From an uncultured Thiotrichaceae bacterium (GTDB lineage: Bacteria > Pseudomonadota > Gammaproteobacteria > Thiotrichales > Thiotrichaceae), in contig CALAMO010000031.1 of the NCBI GenBank assembly GCA_937925855.1, positions 1-64,000 on the forward strand: DNA of 64,000 nucleotides, given 5' to 3'. The position numbers and the translations under genes are program-made. Position 1 is the first letter of the stretch. Every line of letters starts with the position of its first letter. Positions 8,603 to 17,783 of this stretch are shown in pieces. Below the pieces are notes generated by a model. That model ran no database searches. It saw only the letters and a list, made by a program, of their open reading frames with translations, and was not told the DNA's origin.

Positions 8603-8896
8603 TTATAGCGTTTGTGCCTCCTGCATAATAATGGGCTTGAGGTGGCGGTTGATCGCACGTTCGCTCACCACATCAACATCGCGCTCTAGTAAAGTGCTGA
8701 GTTCTTCGATTAAGCCTGCCTGATCAAACAAGGTTGCTCCCGGTAGGAAAGACACTAGGAAATCCACGTCGCTGTCAGCGTTCGCCTCATTCCGCACCAC
8801 TGAGCCGAATACGCGGACATTCTCGGCTCTGTAGCGCTTGGCTATCGTGATGATACGGTTTCTCTGTTGATTTACTGATTGGAACACTGGATTCAT
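8603..8896 (-). CDS. MNT-type minimal nucleotidyltransferase
   Basis: A 97-residue protein from the ATG at 8896 (a TTG at 8905 is the alternative). The motif FGSVVRNEANADSDVDFLV is the GSxxRx(n)SDxD signature of MNT-domain nucleotidyltransferases, with the two metal-binding Asp residues visible. Family members usually act as antitoxins that AMPylate a HEPN RNase partner. No HEPN gene adjoins on either side, so this is an orphan or its partner has been lost. It is convergent with the hypothetical gene ending at 8554. Confidence 0.8.
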   Translation of the reverse strand: MNPVFQSVNQQRNRIITIAKRYRAENVRVFGSVVRNEANADSDVDFLVSFLPGATLFDQAGLIEELSTLLERDVDVVSERAINRHLKPIIMQEAQTL

Positions 8897-8942
8897 GGCA
8901 AGCAACCTACAGTCAATATGGTTTAAGTATAACAGGGAATAG

Positions 8943-9209
8943 ATGACTGAAAATTATGATGTATTTACAATTTCCCCTGGAATGCCAGCCCCAGATTATG
9001 GCGAACTGATCGCCTGACACCTTAATAACGCAGCCAACGAGATGTCCAAGGCCCCAAAATACTTGGCTTTGCCTAAAAACCGGACAGAGCTGCGACTATC
9101 ATTTCCTAGTTTTACAGCTATGAATGTGGCTCTCATGATGCAATCATTTTCACTGTTCAAACCTCAAAAAATCAAAACAAGCGACAACAACAAGGTAAGC
9201 ATTAACTAA
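8943..9209 (+). pseudogene. Possible degenerate gene: open frame interrupted by one TGA
   Basis: From the ATG at 8943, preceded by AGGGA, a frame runs 24 codons to a TGA at 9015-9017. The same frame then continues open for 63 more codons to a TAA at 9207. The conceptual protein would be about 87 residues, rich in polar residues, and matches nothing I recognise. This could be a decayed gene or chance. It lies in the low-coding stretch 8906-9692 between the orphan nucleotidyltransferase and the dehydrogenase gene. Confidence 0.2.
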
Positions 9210-9436
9210 CCATAGGTAAATGCCAACTCTTCGCTAAAACCACCAGAACCCAACCAATGGTTTGCTACAGCTCGAGGCAGTATGATTGCAGCAAGTGCAT
9301 GACCAGGTAATGGGAAATGCCACAACCAATCTTTTCTGAACAATCCACCACTATGACCAACGATACCATCATGGCCTAAGGCAAGAATAAGCACCGAGTA
9401 CGCTATCAACAAACATAGGGCCGTAATTTTAGCCAA
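9206..9436 (-). CDS. Possible small membrane protein (weak)
   Basis: A 76-codon minus-strand frame with a hydrophobic N-terminus (ITALCLLIAYSVLILALG) followed by a His/Gly-rich segment and a second mildly hydrophobic part. The only starts are TTG or GTG without a clear Shine-Dalgarno. Upstream on the same strand (9473-9571) is another tiny frame of 32 codons with a hydrophobic core (TALIFFLLPIIYYYL). Either could be a short membrane peptide or a relic. The rest of 9437-9692 shows nothing else. Confidence 0.25.
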   Translation of the reverse strand: MAKITALCLLIAYSVLILALGHDGIVGHSGGLFRKDWLWHFPLPGHALAAIILPRAVANHWLGSGGFSEELAFTYG

Positions 9437-9692
9437 CGTCTATTGTTCAAAGATATCTTCATAGGTTAGTCGCTAATAATACTGAGACTTCAGATAGTAA
9501 TAAATGATTGGCAATAAAAAGAAGATTAAAGCAGTTCCCGTGTTCCTACGCCACTCACCCCTAAGGAACATATACTCATCACTATACCCTACGCATTTTT
9601 ATTATTTAATAATCGGTCAAAGCTAATACAAGACAAGTGTAACAGAGAAACGATGGCCAGAAGAAAATCCAGCCATCGTTGCAGCAACAGAT

Positions 9693-12131
9693 TTAACCCC
9701 TCATCCGCTCCCCAGCCGGATCATAAAACCCTCTCAAACTAGCCTTAGCAGCAAACCGCTCCCGCGCCACCTCAACCTCAAACACCGCCCCCTCAATCCG
9801 ATCCTTAGACAACCCAGCCACCGAGACATACCCCATCCCCAGAGCACCACCCACCGTATGCCCATACATCCCAGACACCAGGTACCCCACATACTCCCCA
9901 TCCATCAACACCGGCTCATTGTGGTACAACATCGGCGCAGGGTCATCCAGCTTAAACTGTAATAACCGCCGATCCGGCAGCCCCGCCGCCTTCTGCGCGA
10001 CAAACGCTTCCTTACCCAGAAAATCCTTCGCATCTGGCTTCGCCACAAAGCTCAAGCCCGCCTGCACCAGATTATCCTCCGGCCCGACATCATGCCCCCA
10101 GTGGCGGAAGCCCTTCTCCAGCCGCAGGCTATTCAGCGCATGCAAACCCACATTCGCAATGCCATGCGCCGCTCCGGCCTGCTGCAAAGCCTCATACACC
10201 GTTACCGCGTTCGCCGTAGGCATAAACAATTCCCAACCCAGCTCACCGGTATACGACAAACGTTGCATCCACAGGTCAATGCCTTCCACCTGACAAAAAC
10301 GCCCCGAACCGAAGGCAAAACCGGCATTCGATACATCCGTATCCGTCACCTGTTCCAACACCGCCCGCGCATTCGGCCCCTGAATCGAAATACAGCCATA
10401 GTCCATGGTCGCATCTTTCAGCTGCGTATCACCGATCAGGTGCTTCTTCAGATGCCAAAAATCGCGGTAAGTCGAAGCCACCCCGGTCATCACAAAGAAC
10501 TGCTCATCCGCCATCCGCGCCACGGTTAAATCCGCTTCAATGCCACCCTGCGCATTCAGCCACTGCGTATACACCAGCTCCCCCACCGGCACATCCACAT
10601 CCGCCGCGCACACATACTGCAAGGTCGCCAGCGCATCTTTACCCGTGACCTCAAACTTACCAAAGGACGACATATCAATCAGGCCAACGCGCTCGCGCAC
10701 CGCCTTATGCTCCGCCTCAAAAAACGGAAACCAATTCGCCCGCTTATAGCTGTACTCATACTCAGGCGCAGAGCCATCGGTAGCAAACCAGTTAGCGCGC
10801 TCAAAGCCACCGACCTCACCGAAACAAGCGCCCTGCTCCTTCAGTAAATCGTACAGCGGCGACTGCCGCTGATCGCGGGCGGTGTGGTACTGATAAAACG
10901 GCCAGTGCATCGCATAAGTATGCCCCAGCGCCTCGGGAATCCGCGCCTCCACATAAGACTGCGTGCGCTGCACCGGCTGGAAGCGGCGCACATCACATTC
11001 CAGAATATCGCCAGACGGATAACCGTCGATAATCCAGTCCGCCATAATCATACCCATACCACCACCAGCACCAATCCCCTTGGAATTCATGCCACAGGCC
11101 ACCCAGAAATTATCCACTTCTGGCGTCGGGCCAAGGAGGTGCAGATTATCCGGGGTAAAACTCTCCGGCCCGTTAAAGAAGGTATTAATTCCGGCTTCAC
11201 CAAACGGCGGGAAAGTCTCAATACTGTCCATCAGGTAATCTTCGATATGATCCATATCAAACGGGAACTCCCCGAAGCAGAAATCCTCCGCGATATTCTC
11301 CATCGGACAAGCCTTGGCGTGGCCTTCAAACCAACCGACCAGCATCTTGCCCGCATCTTCCTTGTAATAAACACCCTTAGAAAAATCACGCAGCACCGGA
11401 CGCTTAGTCAACCCTTCCATCGGCTCGGTCACCACATAAAAATGCTCACAGGCATACAGCGGCAGATCCACCCCGATCTTCGCCGCCACATCGCGTGACC
11501 ACAAACCACCGGCTAATACCACCTTATCCGCCTTAATCTCACCCTGACTCGTGCGCACACCGACCGCCGCACCGTTCTCCGTCAGAATCTCATCCACCTG
11601 AACCCCCTCAATCACCTTAGCGCCACGCATCCGCGCACCCCTCGCTAAAGCCATGGTGGTATCAATCGGGTTGGTCTGGCCATCGCTCGGAATAAACAGC
11701 GAGCCAATCACACCCTCGGTATTAATCCCCGGATACATGTCCTCCAACTCGTCGTTAGTCAGCGAACGCGATTCCACATCAAACGCCGCCGCCATTGACG
11801 CGGTGCGCATCAGCTCTTCCAACCGCTCCTCATCCCGCGCCAGCGAGAGACTACCCGTGCGCCGATAACCCGTAGCCTGCCCGGTTTCTTCCTCCAGCGA
11901 GGCGTAGAGTTCATGGCTATAGCGTGCTAAGCGCGTCAGCGTTGGCGTCGGCCAAAGCATGCTAACCAGACCTGCTGCGTGCCAGGTGGTGCCAGAGGTT
12001 AACTGTTGGCGTTCGAGCACGACGACGTCGGTGACGCCGCGTTTTGCCAAATGATAAGCGATGGAACAGCCTGCGATGCCGCCGCCGATGATGACGATTT
12101 GGGCCTGTTCAGGCAGATTGGTGTTACTCAT
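9693..12131 (-). CDS. FAD-dependent oxidoreductase with GcvT domain (dimethylglycine/sarcosine dehydrogenase-like)
   Basis: An 812-residue fusion. The N-terminal DAO-type domain has the dinucleotide motif VIIGGGIAG (residues 13-21) and SGTTWHAAG (46-54); the His (residue 51) is at the position that carries covalent FAD in dimethylglycine and sarcosine dehydrogenases. The C-terminal part (about 440-800) is an aminomethyltransferase (GcvT) domain that would pass the released one-carbon unit to tetrahydrofolate. Expected reaction: oxidative N-demethylation of a methylated glycine. Which substrate is open, since a second paralogue lies at 12733-15162 and an MttB-family gene at 15165. A DUF559 gene and a paired repeat separate the two paralogues. 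The start is the ATG at 12131. Confidence 0.85.
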   Translation of the reverse strand: MSNTNLPEQAQIVIIGGGIAGCSIAYHLAKRGVTDVVVLERQQLTSGTTWHAAGLVSMLWPTPTLTRLARYSHELYASLEEETGQATGYRRTGSLSLARDEERLEELMRTASMAAAFDVESRSLTNDELEDMYPGINTEGVIGSLFIPSDGQTNPIDTTMALARGARMRGAKVIEGVQVDEILTENGAAVGVRTSQGEIKADKVVLAGGLWSRDVAAKIGVDLPLYACEHFYVVTEPMEGLTKRPVLRDFSKGVYYKEDAGKMLVGWFEGHAKACPMENIAEDFCFGEFPFDMDHIEDYLMDSIETFPPFGEAGINTFFNGPESFTPDNLHLLGPTPEVDNFWVACGMNSKGIGAGGGMGMIMADWIIDGYPSGDILECDVRRFQPVQRTQSYVEARIPEALGHTYAMHWPFYQYHTARDQRQSPLYDLLKEQGACFGEVGGFERANWFATDGSAPEYEYSYKRANWFPFFEAEHKAVRERVGLIDMSSFGKFEVTGKDALATLQYVCAADVDVPVGELVYTQWLNAQGGIEADLTVARMADEQFFVMTGVASTYRDFWHLKKHLIGDTQLKDATMDYGCISIQGPNARAVLEQVTDTDVSNAGFAFGSGRFCQVEGIDLWMQRLSYTGELGWELFMPTANAVTVYEALQQAGAAHGIANVGLHALNSLRLEKGFRHWGHDVGPEDNLVQAGLSFVAKPDAKDFLGKEAFVAQKAAGLPDRRLLQFKLDDPAPMLYHNEPVLMDGEYVGYLVSGMYGHTVGGALGMGYVSVAGLSKDRIEGAVFEVEVARERFAAKASLRGFYDPAGERMRG

Positions 12132-12191
12132 TTCAAATTCCTCTTATCTGTTCGTTTTCAGTGGCGCACAGCCCACAGATATAATTTCTTC

Positions 12192-12560
12192 ATGCCTGAA
12201 TATCCCTACCAACCCTACAAACCACCACTTAAAACACTGGCCCGTAATAATCGCTGCCAATCGACTTCTGCCGAAGCACTTATCTGGCAACAACTGCTGA
12301 GAAAAAGACAACTCAACGGCTATAAATTCCTGCGACAAAAACCGATTCATGGTTATATCGTCGATTTTTACTGTTCTGCACTACAGTTGGTAGTTGAGAT
12401 TGATGGGGACATTCATCATGCACGGAAAGAATACGATGGTGAACGAACCCAGATATTGCAGGCACATGGGTTAAATGTTTTGCGGTTTGGTAATGAAGTG
12501 GTCTTAAATGATATTGGGAGTATCCGGCAAAGGTTAATAGATTTTATTGCAGACCGTTAA
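12192..12560 (+). CDS. DUF559 domain protein (Vsr/endonuclease-like fold)
   Basis: A 122-residue product from the ATG at 12192. An open extension to 12006 lies antisense to the dehydrogenase and is not used. It has the DUF559 pattern: LRKRQLNGYKFLRQKP followed by YIVDFYC, LVVEIDGDIHH and ERTQILQAHGLNVLRF. The Asp and Glu of VDFYC and EIDG occupy positions expected for a PD-(D/E)xK-type nuclease core related to the Vsr family. The biological role is not established. It is transcribed divergently from the upstream dehydrogenase and ends against a CCCTCTCC repeat, a common setting for these mobile-looking genes. Confidence 0.8.
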   Translation: MPEYPYQPYKPPLKTLARNNRCQSTSAEALIWQQLLRKRQLNGYKFLRQKPIHGYIVDFYCSALQLVVEIDGDIHHARKEYDGERTQILQAHGLNVLRFGNEVVLNDIGSIRQRLIDFIADR

Positions 12561-12726
12561 ACCCCACCCCAGCCCTCTCCTTATCAAGGGAGGGAGCTTT
12601 ACTTCAGCTCTAAAAACCAGCAAAACAAACCCTAGAAAAACTCATCCTACCTAAAAGCCAAATCCAACCTCAAAAAATCGCACAATTAAGCCCCCTTCCT
12701 TGATAAGGGAAGGGCTGGGGATGGGT
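12561..12726. repeat. Inverted pair of CCCTCTCC-family dispersed repeats
   Basis: Copy A (12561-12598) reads CCCCACCCCAGCCCTCTCC with a further TTATCAAGG palindrome centre. Copy B (12691-12726) is nearly its reverse complement, CTTGATAAGG followed by GAAGGGCTGGGGATGGG. About 90 bp of ordinary sequence lies between. Each copy is internally palindromic (CTTAT/ATAAG, CCCTC/GAGGG type). Related copies occur at 57066-57208 and 61402-61440. This is a REP-like family seen in many genomes; here it fills the space between DUF559 and the second dehydrogenase and may act as a bidirectional terminator. Confidence 0.75.
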
Positions 12727-12732
12727 TTTCTT

Positions 12733-15162
12733 TTAACTACGCAGCTTCTCATTCCCCGGATCATAAACCGCATCCATCTCCACATGCGCCTTACGCTCAC
12801 CCAGCGCAGTCACCACAGTAAGCTCCGTACCCTCAGCCACTAACTCACCGCGATACAAATAAGCCAGTGCCAAACTCTTACCCACACGATGGCCATAACC
12901 GCCGCTGGTGATCAAACCAACCAGTTCATCACCATGATAAACCGCTTCATTACCAAAACATTCCGCCGGTAAATCATCGTCAAACACCATGTAAGCCAGA
13001 TTCAACTTCCAATTCGCTTTATCTTCCAAGCGCGCCCGCAGGTTTTCCGCGCCAATAAAGTCACGCGATAAATCAACAAAGCGTCCCATGTCGGCTTCTA
13101 AGGCACTCATCTCTTCGGTGAATTCGTGGCCATAGGCACGGTAAGCTTTCTCTAGGCGCATAGAACCCATACCGTAGCCACCAAAATCACGCAGGCCATG
13201 TCCGGCACCAACGCGGAATAATGACTCATAGATCGATAGCATCTGGTAGGTTGGCATGTGCAGTTCGTAGCCAAGTTCACCTACGAAGGACACACGAATC
13301 GCTAATACATTAGCGCTGTCCACCTTAATGTTTTGTGCGCTTAACCACGGAAAAGCCTTGTGCGATAAATCGTCATCCGTCAACGCCTGTAAGATTTCAC
13401 GTGACTTCGGCCCGGTCAGCAGCATACCGCCCCAGGAATCGGTCAGGTCATGAATCTCAACGTCAAAACCATCGGCATGCTGTTGCATCCAATGCAGGTC
13501 TTTAAACTGGGAACCAATCGCACTAATTAAGTAGAAACGCTCCTCGCTAATACGTGTGATCGAGAATTCACACATAATGCCGCCGTTCGGCGCATGGAAT
13601 AAGGTCAGGCCTAAACGACCATCTTTGGTAGGCAACTTATTGGAAGACAGCTTATCCAAAAACGCCGCCGCATCCGGGCCAACCACTTCGTATTTAGCCG
13701 AAGCGGTAATGTCGATTACACCGGCGTCATTCATCACCGCCAGACATTCTTCTTTCACCAGTGGGAAAGCTTCGCTGTGTCCCCAGGTCGGTGTTTCGGT
13801 ACGCACATCACCCTTACCAAAGAACATGGGACGCTCGTAACCATGGACATCGGCGAACACGGCGCCTTTAGCCGCTAACTGCGCATGTAAGGGGCTAACC
13901 CGCTTCAGGCGGCCATGGTAACGGTTATCATTGGGCGCAACCTCGTCGTACATCATTTCGTATGACTCAATCGCTTTGGTAATACAGTAATTCTTATCCG
14001 CCCACTCGCCAAAACGACGGCTGTCCAGCGGTGCCATATTGATGTCAGTCTGACCGTTAATCATCCACTGTGCCATGTAATGACCCAAGCCAGCACCTTG
14101 CGCAATACCAATACTCGCGCCGCACAAATTCCAGAAATTACGCAGCCCGGCCTGTGGCCCCACCAATGGATTATCATCCGGCGTATGCGTAATCGCACCG
14201 TTAATCACCGTATGCACGCCCGCTTCTGCAAAATCAGGCGTCAACTCCATCTGGTTCTCCAGAAACGGCATAATGCGTTCCAAATCGCCGGGGAACAAAC
14301 CGCGATCAAATGACCAGTCCATACCTTCTAACGCCCACGGCTTAGAACCGTGCGTTTCGTATGGCCCGACCAGGAAACCATTACCTTCCTGACGGATATA
14401 ACTCATGCTAAACGAGTCGCGACAAACCGGCAGCTCTTTATCCAGACCTTTCACCGCGTCATGCGCTTCGGTGATCAGGTACTGATGCTCAAGGTTAATA
14501 ATCGGTACATGCGCACCAACCATACGCCCGACTTCCGGCGAGAAACAGCCCGCCGCATTAACCACATGTTCGGCGATCACCGTGCCTTTATCCGTCACCA
14601 CTTCCCATTCACCGGAAGGCAGCTGGTTAATATCCAGCACCTGGGTGTTACGGTTGATTTCAGCACCGTTTTTCTTGGCCAGCGTCGCGATGGGCATCAC
14701 CACCGACGTTGGATCAACGTGTCCATCATCCGGGTTACTCACAATAATGCGTGCCTTGCTGAAATCCATTAGCGGATTGAGCGCTTTCGCTTCTTCCTTG
14801 CTGACAAAATTAAAGGCAATGCCTAAATTACGCGCCCGGCTTTCCAGGTGACGGAACCACTGCTCTTCCACCTCACTAAAACCAATGCGCAAACTGCCGG
14901 TGCCATGAAACGGCGTTGGATCGCCGGTCAGCGTTGGCAGCGTATCGCGGTAGAATTTAATGGAGTAATCCTGGATCTGCGACACCGTCATATTGCCGTT
15001 AAAATTCGGACACAAGCCCGCCGCATGCCAGGTTGAACCGCTGGTGAGTTCACCTTTCTCGATCAGGACAACGTCCGTCCAACCTTGATCGGTTAATTGA
15101 TAGGCTAAATTTACGCCTAAAGAACCGCCGCCGATTATTGCGACCCTTGTATGTGATTTCAT
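12733..15162 (-). CDS. FAD-dependent oxidoreductase with GcvT domain, second paralogue
   Basis: An 809-residue protein with the same architecture as the 9693-12131 product: VAIIGGGSLG (residues 7-16), SGSTWHAAGL (41-50, His46 at the covalent-FAD position) and a C-terminal GcvT domain ending in VYDPGNEKLRS. Similarity to the neighbour is clear but distant across the whole length. It is therefore probably an old paralogue with a different methylated amine as substrate (dimethylglycine versus sarcosine, for example). It lies 2 bp downstream of the MttB-family gene, so the two are almost certainly co-translated. Expected role: N-demethylation feeding 5,10-methylene-tetrahydrofolate. Confidence 0.85.
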   Translation of the reverse strand: MKSHTRVAIIGGGSLGVNLAYQLTDQGWTDVVLIEKGELTSGSTWHAAGLCPNFNGNMTVSQIQDYSIKFYRDTLPTLTGDPTPFHGTGSLRIGFSEVEEQWFRHLESRARNLGIAFNFVSKEEAKALNPLMDFSKARIIVSNPDDGHVDPTSVVMPIATLAKKNGAEINRNTQVLDINQLPSGEWEVVTDKGTVIAEHVVNAAGCFSPEVGRMVGAHVPIINLEHQYLITEAHDAVKGLDKELPVCRDSFSMSYIRQEGNGFLVGPYETHGSKPWALEGMDWSFDRGLFPGDLERIMPFLENQMELTPDFAEAGVHTVINGAITHTPDDNPLVGPQAGLRNFWNLCGASIGIAQGAGLGHYMAQWMINGQTDINMAPLDSRRFGEWADKNYCITKAIESYEMMYDEVAPNDNRYHGRLKRVSPLHAQLAAKGAVFADVHGYERPMFFGKGDVRTETPTWGHSEAFPLVKEECLAVMNDAGVIDITASAKYEVVGPDAAAFLDKLSSNKLPTKDGRLGLTLFHAPNGGIMCEFSITRISEERFYLISAIGSQFKDLHWMQQHADGFDVEIHDLTDSWGGMLLTGPKSREILQALTDDDLSHKAFPWLSAQNIKVDSANVLAIRVSFVGELGYELHMPTYQMLSIYESLFRVGAGHGLRDFGGYGMGSMRLEKAYRAYGHEFTEEMSALEADMGRFVDLSRDFIGAENLRARLEDKANWKLNLAYMVFDDDLPAECFGNEAVYHGDELVGLITSGGYGHRVGKSLALAYLYRGELVAEGTELTVVTALGERKAHVEMDAVYDPGNEKLRS

Positions 15163-15164
15163 TT

Positions 15165-16709
15165 TTACTCCCGTCCCACCGCCTCACGCGATAACACAAT
15201 ATTAAACTTCTCCCGAATAGCCTGATCCACTGCATCACTCACATGATCTGGAAAATGACTGGCCAGTATTTCATTCTTGCGTCGGATCGCTTTATCCAGA
15301 ATTTTCGGGCGGCCATTTTCATTCCACTCATTCGGGCTATTGCGATCCGAAAATTCCGGGTAGATATATTCGCTTTGCATCACGCTTAAGGTCTGATCCG
15401 CACCGAGATAATGCCCCGGCCCGTTACAGCAAACGTCTTTGATAATATCAATACTCAGCGTTTCATCGTTCACCTCAACGCCGCGCACCACGCGCATCAC
15501 CGAACCGAGTATATCGTTATCCATCAGCAGGCTTTCTTTGCTACAGCTCAGCAGGCTGGCATACATCCCGGCGGACTCATACACCAGGTTCGCGCCCGAT
15601 AGCGCCGCCGCCATGGCATTGGCTGAGCGTTCCGCTCCGGCCTGAAAATCCGGGTATTTCGCGTCACTCATACCACAGGCCGTACCCGATGGCAGGTTAT
15701 AGAAGTTACCCATCTGCATACAGGCCGCCGACAGTAAACCCTGTTCCGGTGAACCGCCGCTCATTGCACCGGTACGCAAGTCGGAAATAAACGGCCAGGT
15801 GCCTAAAATTGCCGGTGCGCCCGGCTTAATCGCGTTGACATAAACCAAGCCGCCGAGGCATTCCGCCCAGGCTTGCGCCGTGGCTCCGGCCAGGTTCGCT
15901 GGTGCGGTCGCGCCCGCCTGTGCTGCCGATAACAGTAGAACCGGCATGCCACCTTCTACCGCCACGCGCAAACATTCCAGCGCGTCCTCAGCAAATTTCA
16001 TCGGGGGTACCACAAAGCAGTTCGACTGACTTACAAACGGGCGCGCGCGCCACGCTTCCTCAGAACCCGCCACCATATGCAGCATTTCAAACGATTTTTC
16101 CAGATTCTCCGCCACCGTCCAGCTGCTGCCGATTGGTTTGGTCGTCCCCATAATGGAGGCGTACAGCGTGTTCTGATCCATGTCATTATTGTCTTCGATA
16201 TCACGTAAGACACACATGCGTTGGAACATGCTGAGGTGTTCACACTCCTGCGTGAGCCGCGCCAGATCGTACAAATCCTGCGACGTGCTGTCACGGTAGT
16301 CATCGTTTTCCGCATCGGCGATCATCACCGCTGCACCGGCGGTAGAGAAATGCACTTTCTGTCCGGCGAGGTGAAGATCGTACTTCGGATCTTGCCCGTG
16401 CAGTGTGACCTCGCGCTGACACATCGACAGCGCCTTTTCCACCACCGCACGCGACATACGCAGACGACCATCGTCCCCCATCACCGCACCAAATGCGGTA
16501 CACACCTCAATGCAATGTGGTGTTGCCTGACCGAAGCCCACCTCTTCCAGAATGCGATACACCGCGTCATCAATCTTAGCGATGTCCGTGTCCGATAAAG
16601 GCCGGTACTGGCCGCCACTCAATCCGGGCTGAACCGGCTTAACATCTTCCGCCAGCGGTGCGTTGCGTAACGCGACGCGCGCCTGGCGTCCTCCTGCTCT
16701 GCGTGCCAT
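15165..16709 (-). CDS. Trimethylamine methyltransferase (MttB) family protein, non-pyrrolysine
   Basis: A 514-residue protein from the ATG at 16709, preceded by GAGGA; the longer open frame to 16808 lacks a ribosome-binding site and family similarity. It belongs to the MttB superfamily: CNGPGHYLG near the C-terminus, the Gly/Ala-rich barrel strands and PAILGTWPF are visible. No in-frame amber codon occurs, so it is of the non-pyrrolysine type. That branch includes glycine betaine and other quaternary-amine methyltransferases that move a methyl to a corrinoid protein. No corrinoid carrier is in the window, so the methyl acceptor is unknown. It is operonic with the downstream FAD/GcvT dehydrogenase, suggesting stepwise demethylation of a quaternary amine. 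Confidence 0.85.
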   Translation of the reverse strand: MARRAGGRQARVALRNAPLAEDVKPVQPGLSGGQYRPLSDTDIAKIDDAVYRILEEVGFGQATPHCIEVCTAFGAVMGDDGRLRMSRAVVEKALSMCQREVTLHGQDPKYDLHLAGQKVHFSTAGAAVMIADAENDDYRDSTSQDLYDLARLTQECEHLSMFQRMCVLRDIEDNNDMDQNTLYASIMGTTKPIGSSWTVAENLEKSFEMLHMVAGSEEAWRARPFVSQSNCFVVPPMKFAEDALECLRVAVEGGMPVLLLSAAQAGATAPANLAGATAQAWAECLGGLVYVNAIKPGAPAILGTWPFISDLRTGAMSGGSPEQGLLSAACMQMGNFYNLPSGTACGMSDAKYPDFQAGAERSANAMAAALSGANLVYESAGMYASLLSCSKESLLMDNDILGSVMRVVRGVEVNDETLSIDIIKDVCCNGPGHYLGADQTLSVMQSEYIYPEFSDRNSPNEWNENGRPKILDKAIRRKNEILASHFPDHVSDAVDQAIREKFNIVLSREAVGRE

Positions 16710-16890
16710 AGTGCCATCCTCATCAAAATGTGCTATCAGTCCAGTGTATGAAGTACTGCTGAATTCTGTATTATGAAAAATGCACTTTAACTTATAAAAA
16801 AATGACAATGCCGGATTTTAGGTTAACTTTTTTGAAGATCACCCGGAATAATCGAAATTGTCCACCAGGGATAATGGAAAATAACGTGGT

Positions 16891-17682
16891 TTAATACCCT
16901 TTAAACACCGGCTTACGCTTCTCCACAAACGCATCCACTCCTTCCTTAAAATCCTCAGTCTGTCCAGCTAAACCCTGTAGCTTCGCCTCCAGCGCCAACT
17001 GTTCTTCCAGTGTGTTTGCCGCTGAGGCATTAATCGCCTGCTTGGTATACGCCAGCCCTTTAGTTGGCTGTGTCGCCAGCTGTTCAGCCATATTGCGTGC
17101 TTCGGTCATTAAATCGTCATCATCCACACAGCGCCAGATCATGCCCCACGCCTCCGCCTGTTCCGCACTAATTTTATCGCCCAGCATACTCAAACCGATC
17201 GCACGCGCCCGCCCCACTAAACGCGGCAATACCCAGGTACCGCCCGCATCCGGCAGCAGGCCAATCTTACAAAACGCCTGTATAAACGAAGCCGAACGCG
17301 CCGCCAGCACAATGTCCGCCGCAAACGCCACATTAGCTCCGGCCCCGGCAGCAACACCGTTGACCGCGCAAATCACCGGCATAGCTAAGCCAGCGAGCGT
17401 ATTCACCAGCGGCGCATAGTTTTCCTCGATAATCGTCTCCAGATCAATAGCGGCATCTCCCGCCACAGCCTGCGCATCCACTAAATCCTGTCCGGCACAA
17501 AAGCCACGGCCATTGCCGGTGAGTAACAGGCAGCGCACCGATTCATCCGCCTGCACCTGTGCTAATGCCTCACGCAGCTCGGCATGCATTTGTTCGGTAA
17601 AACTATTGAGTCGATCCGGGCGATTTAACGTGATGGTAGCAACGCCCGCCGCAACGGCGTATTCGATGGCATTAAAGGTCAT
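16891..17682 (-). CDS. paaG: 1,2-epoxyphenylacetyl-CoA isomerase PaaG-like (enoyl-CoA hydratase family)
   Basis: A 263-residue crotonase-fold protein from the ATG at 17682 (GGAAAA upstream). An in-frame extension to 17781 lacks a ribosome-binding site. GRGFCAGQDL (oxyanion hole), KIGLLPDAGGTW and the C-terminal KRKPVFKGY are hallmarks of PaaG, which converts ring-1,2-epoxyphenylacetyl-CoA to the oxepin form. No other ring-oxygenation genes (paaABCDE, paaZ) are in the window. The neighbour on the other strand is paaY, 101 bp from this start. A generic enoyl-CoA hydratase role remains possible. Confidence 0.78.
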   Translation of the reverse strand: MTFNAIEYAVAAGVATITLNRPDRLNSFTEQMHAELREALAQVQADESVRCLLLTGNGRGFCAGQDLVDAQAVAGDAAIDLETIIEENYAPLVNTLAGLAMPVICAVNGVAAGAGANVAFAADIVLAARSASFIQAFCKIGLLPDAGGTWVLPRLVGRARAIGLSMLGDKISAEQAEAWGMIWRCVDDDDLMTEARNMAEQLATQPTKGLAYTKQAINASAANTLEEQLALEAKLQGLAGQTEDFKEGVDAFVEKRKPVFKGY

Positions 17683-17783
17683 AATGTTTTTCCGGGCAGA
17701 GTTGAGAGGTAATAGACATGCGATAATCAAAAAACTTTGACATGCTGCGTTATCATAAAAGTAATTAAAGAGGAGTTCCAATC

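Noticed and set aside
9015-9017. In-frame TGA as a selenocysteine codon
   Set aside because: No recognisable homologue and no evident SECIS-like hairpin right after the codon; simple decay or chance is more likely.
12006-12191. N-terminal extension of the DUF559 frame
   Set aside because: It is antisense to the start of the dehydrogenase gene; the family begins at the ATG at 12192.
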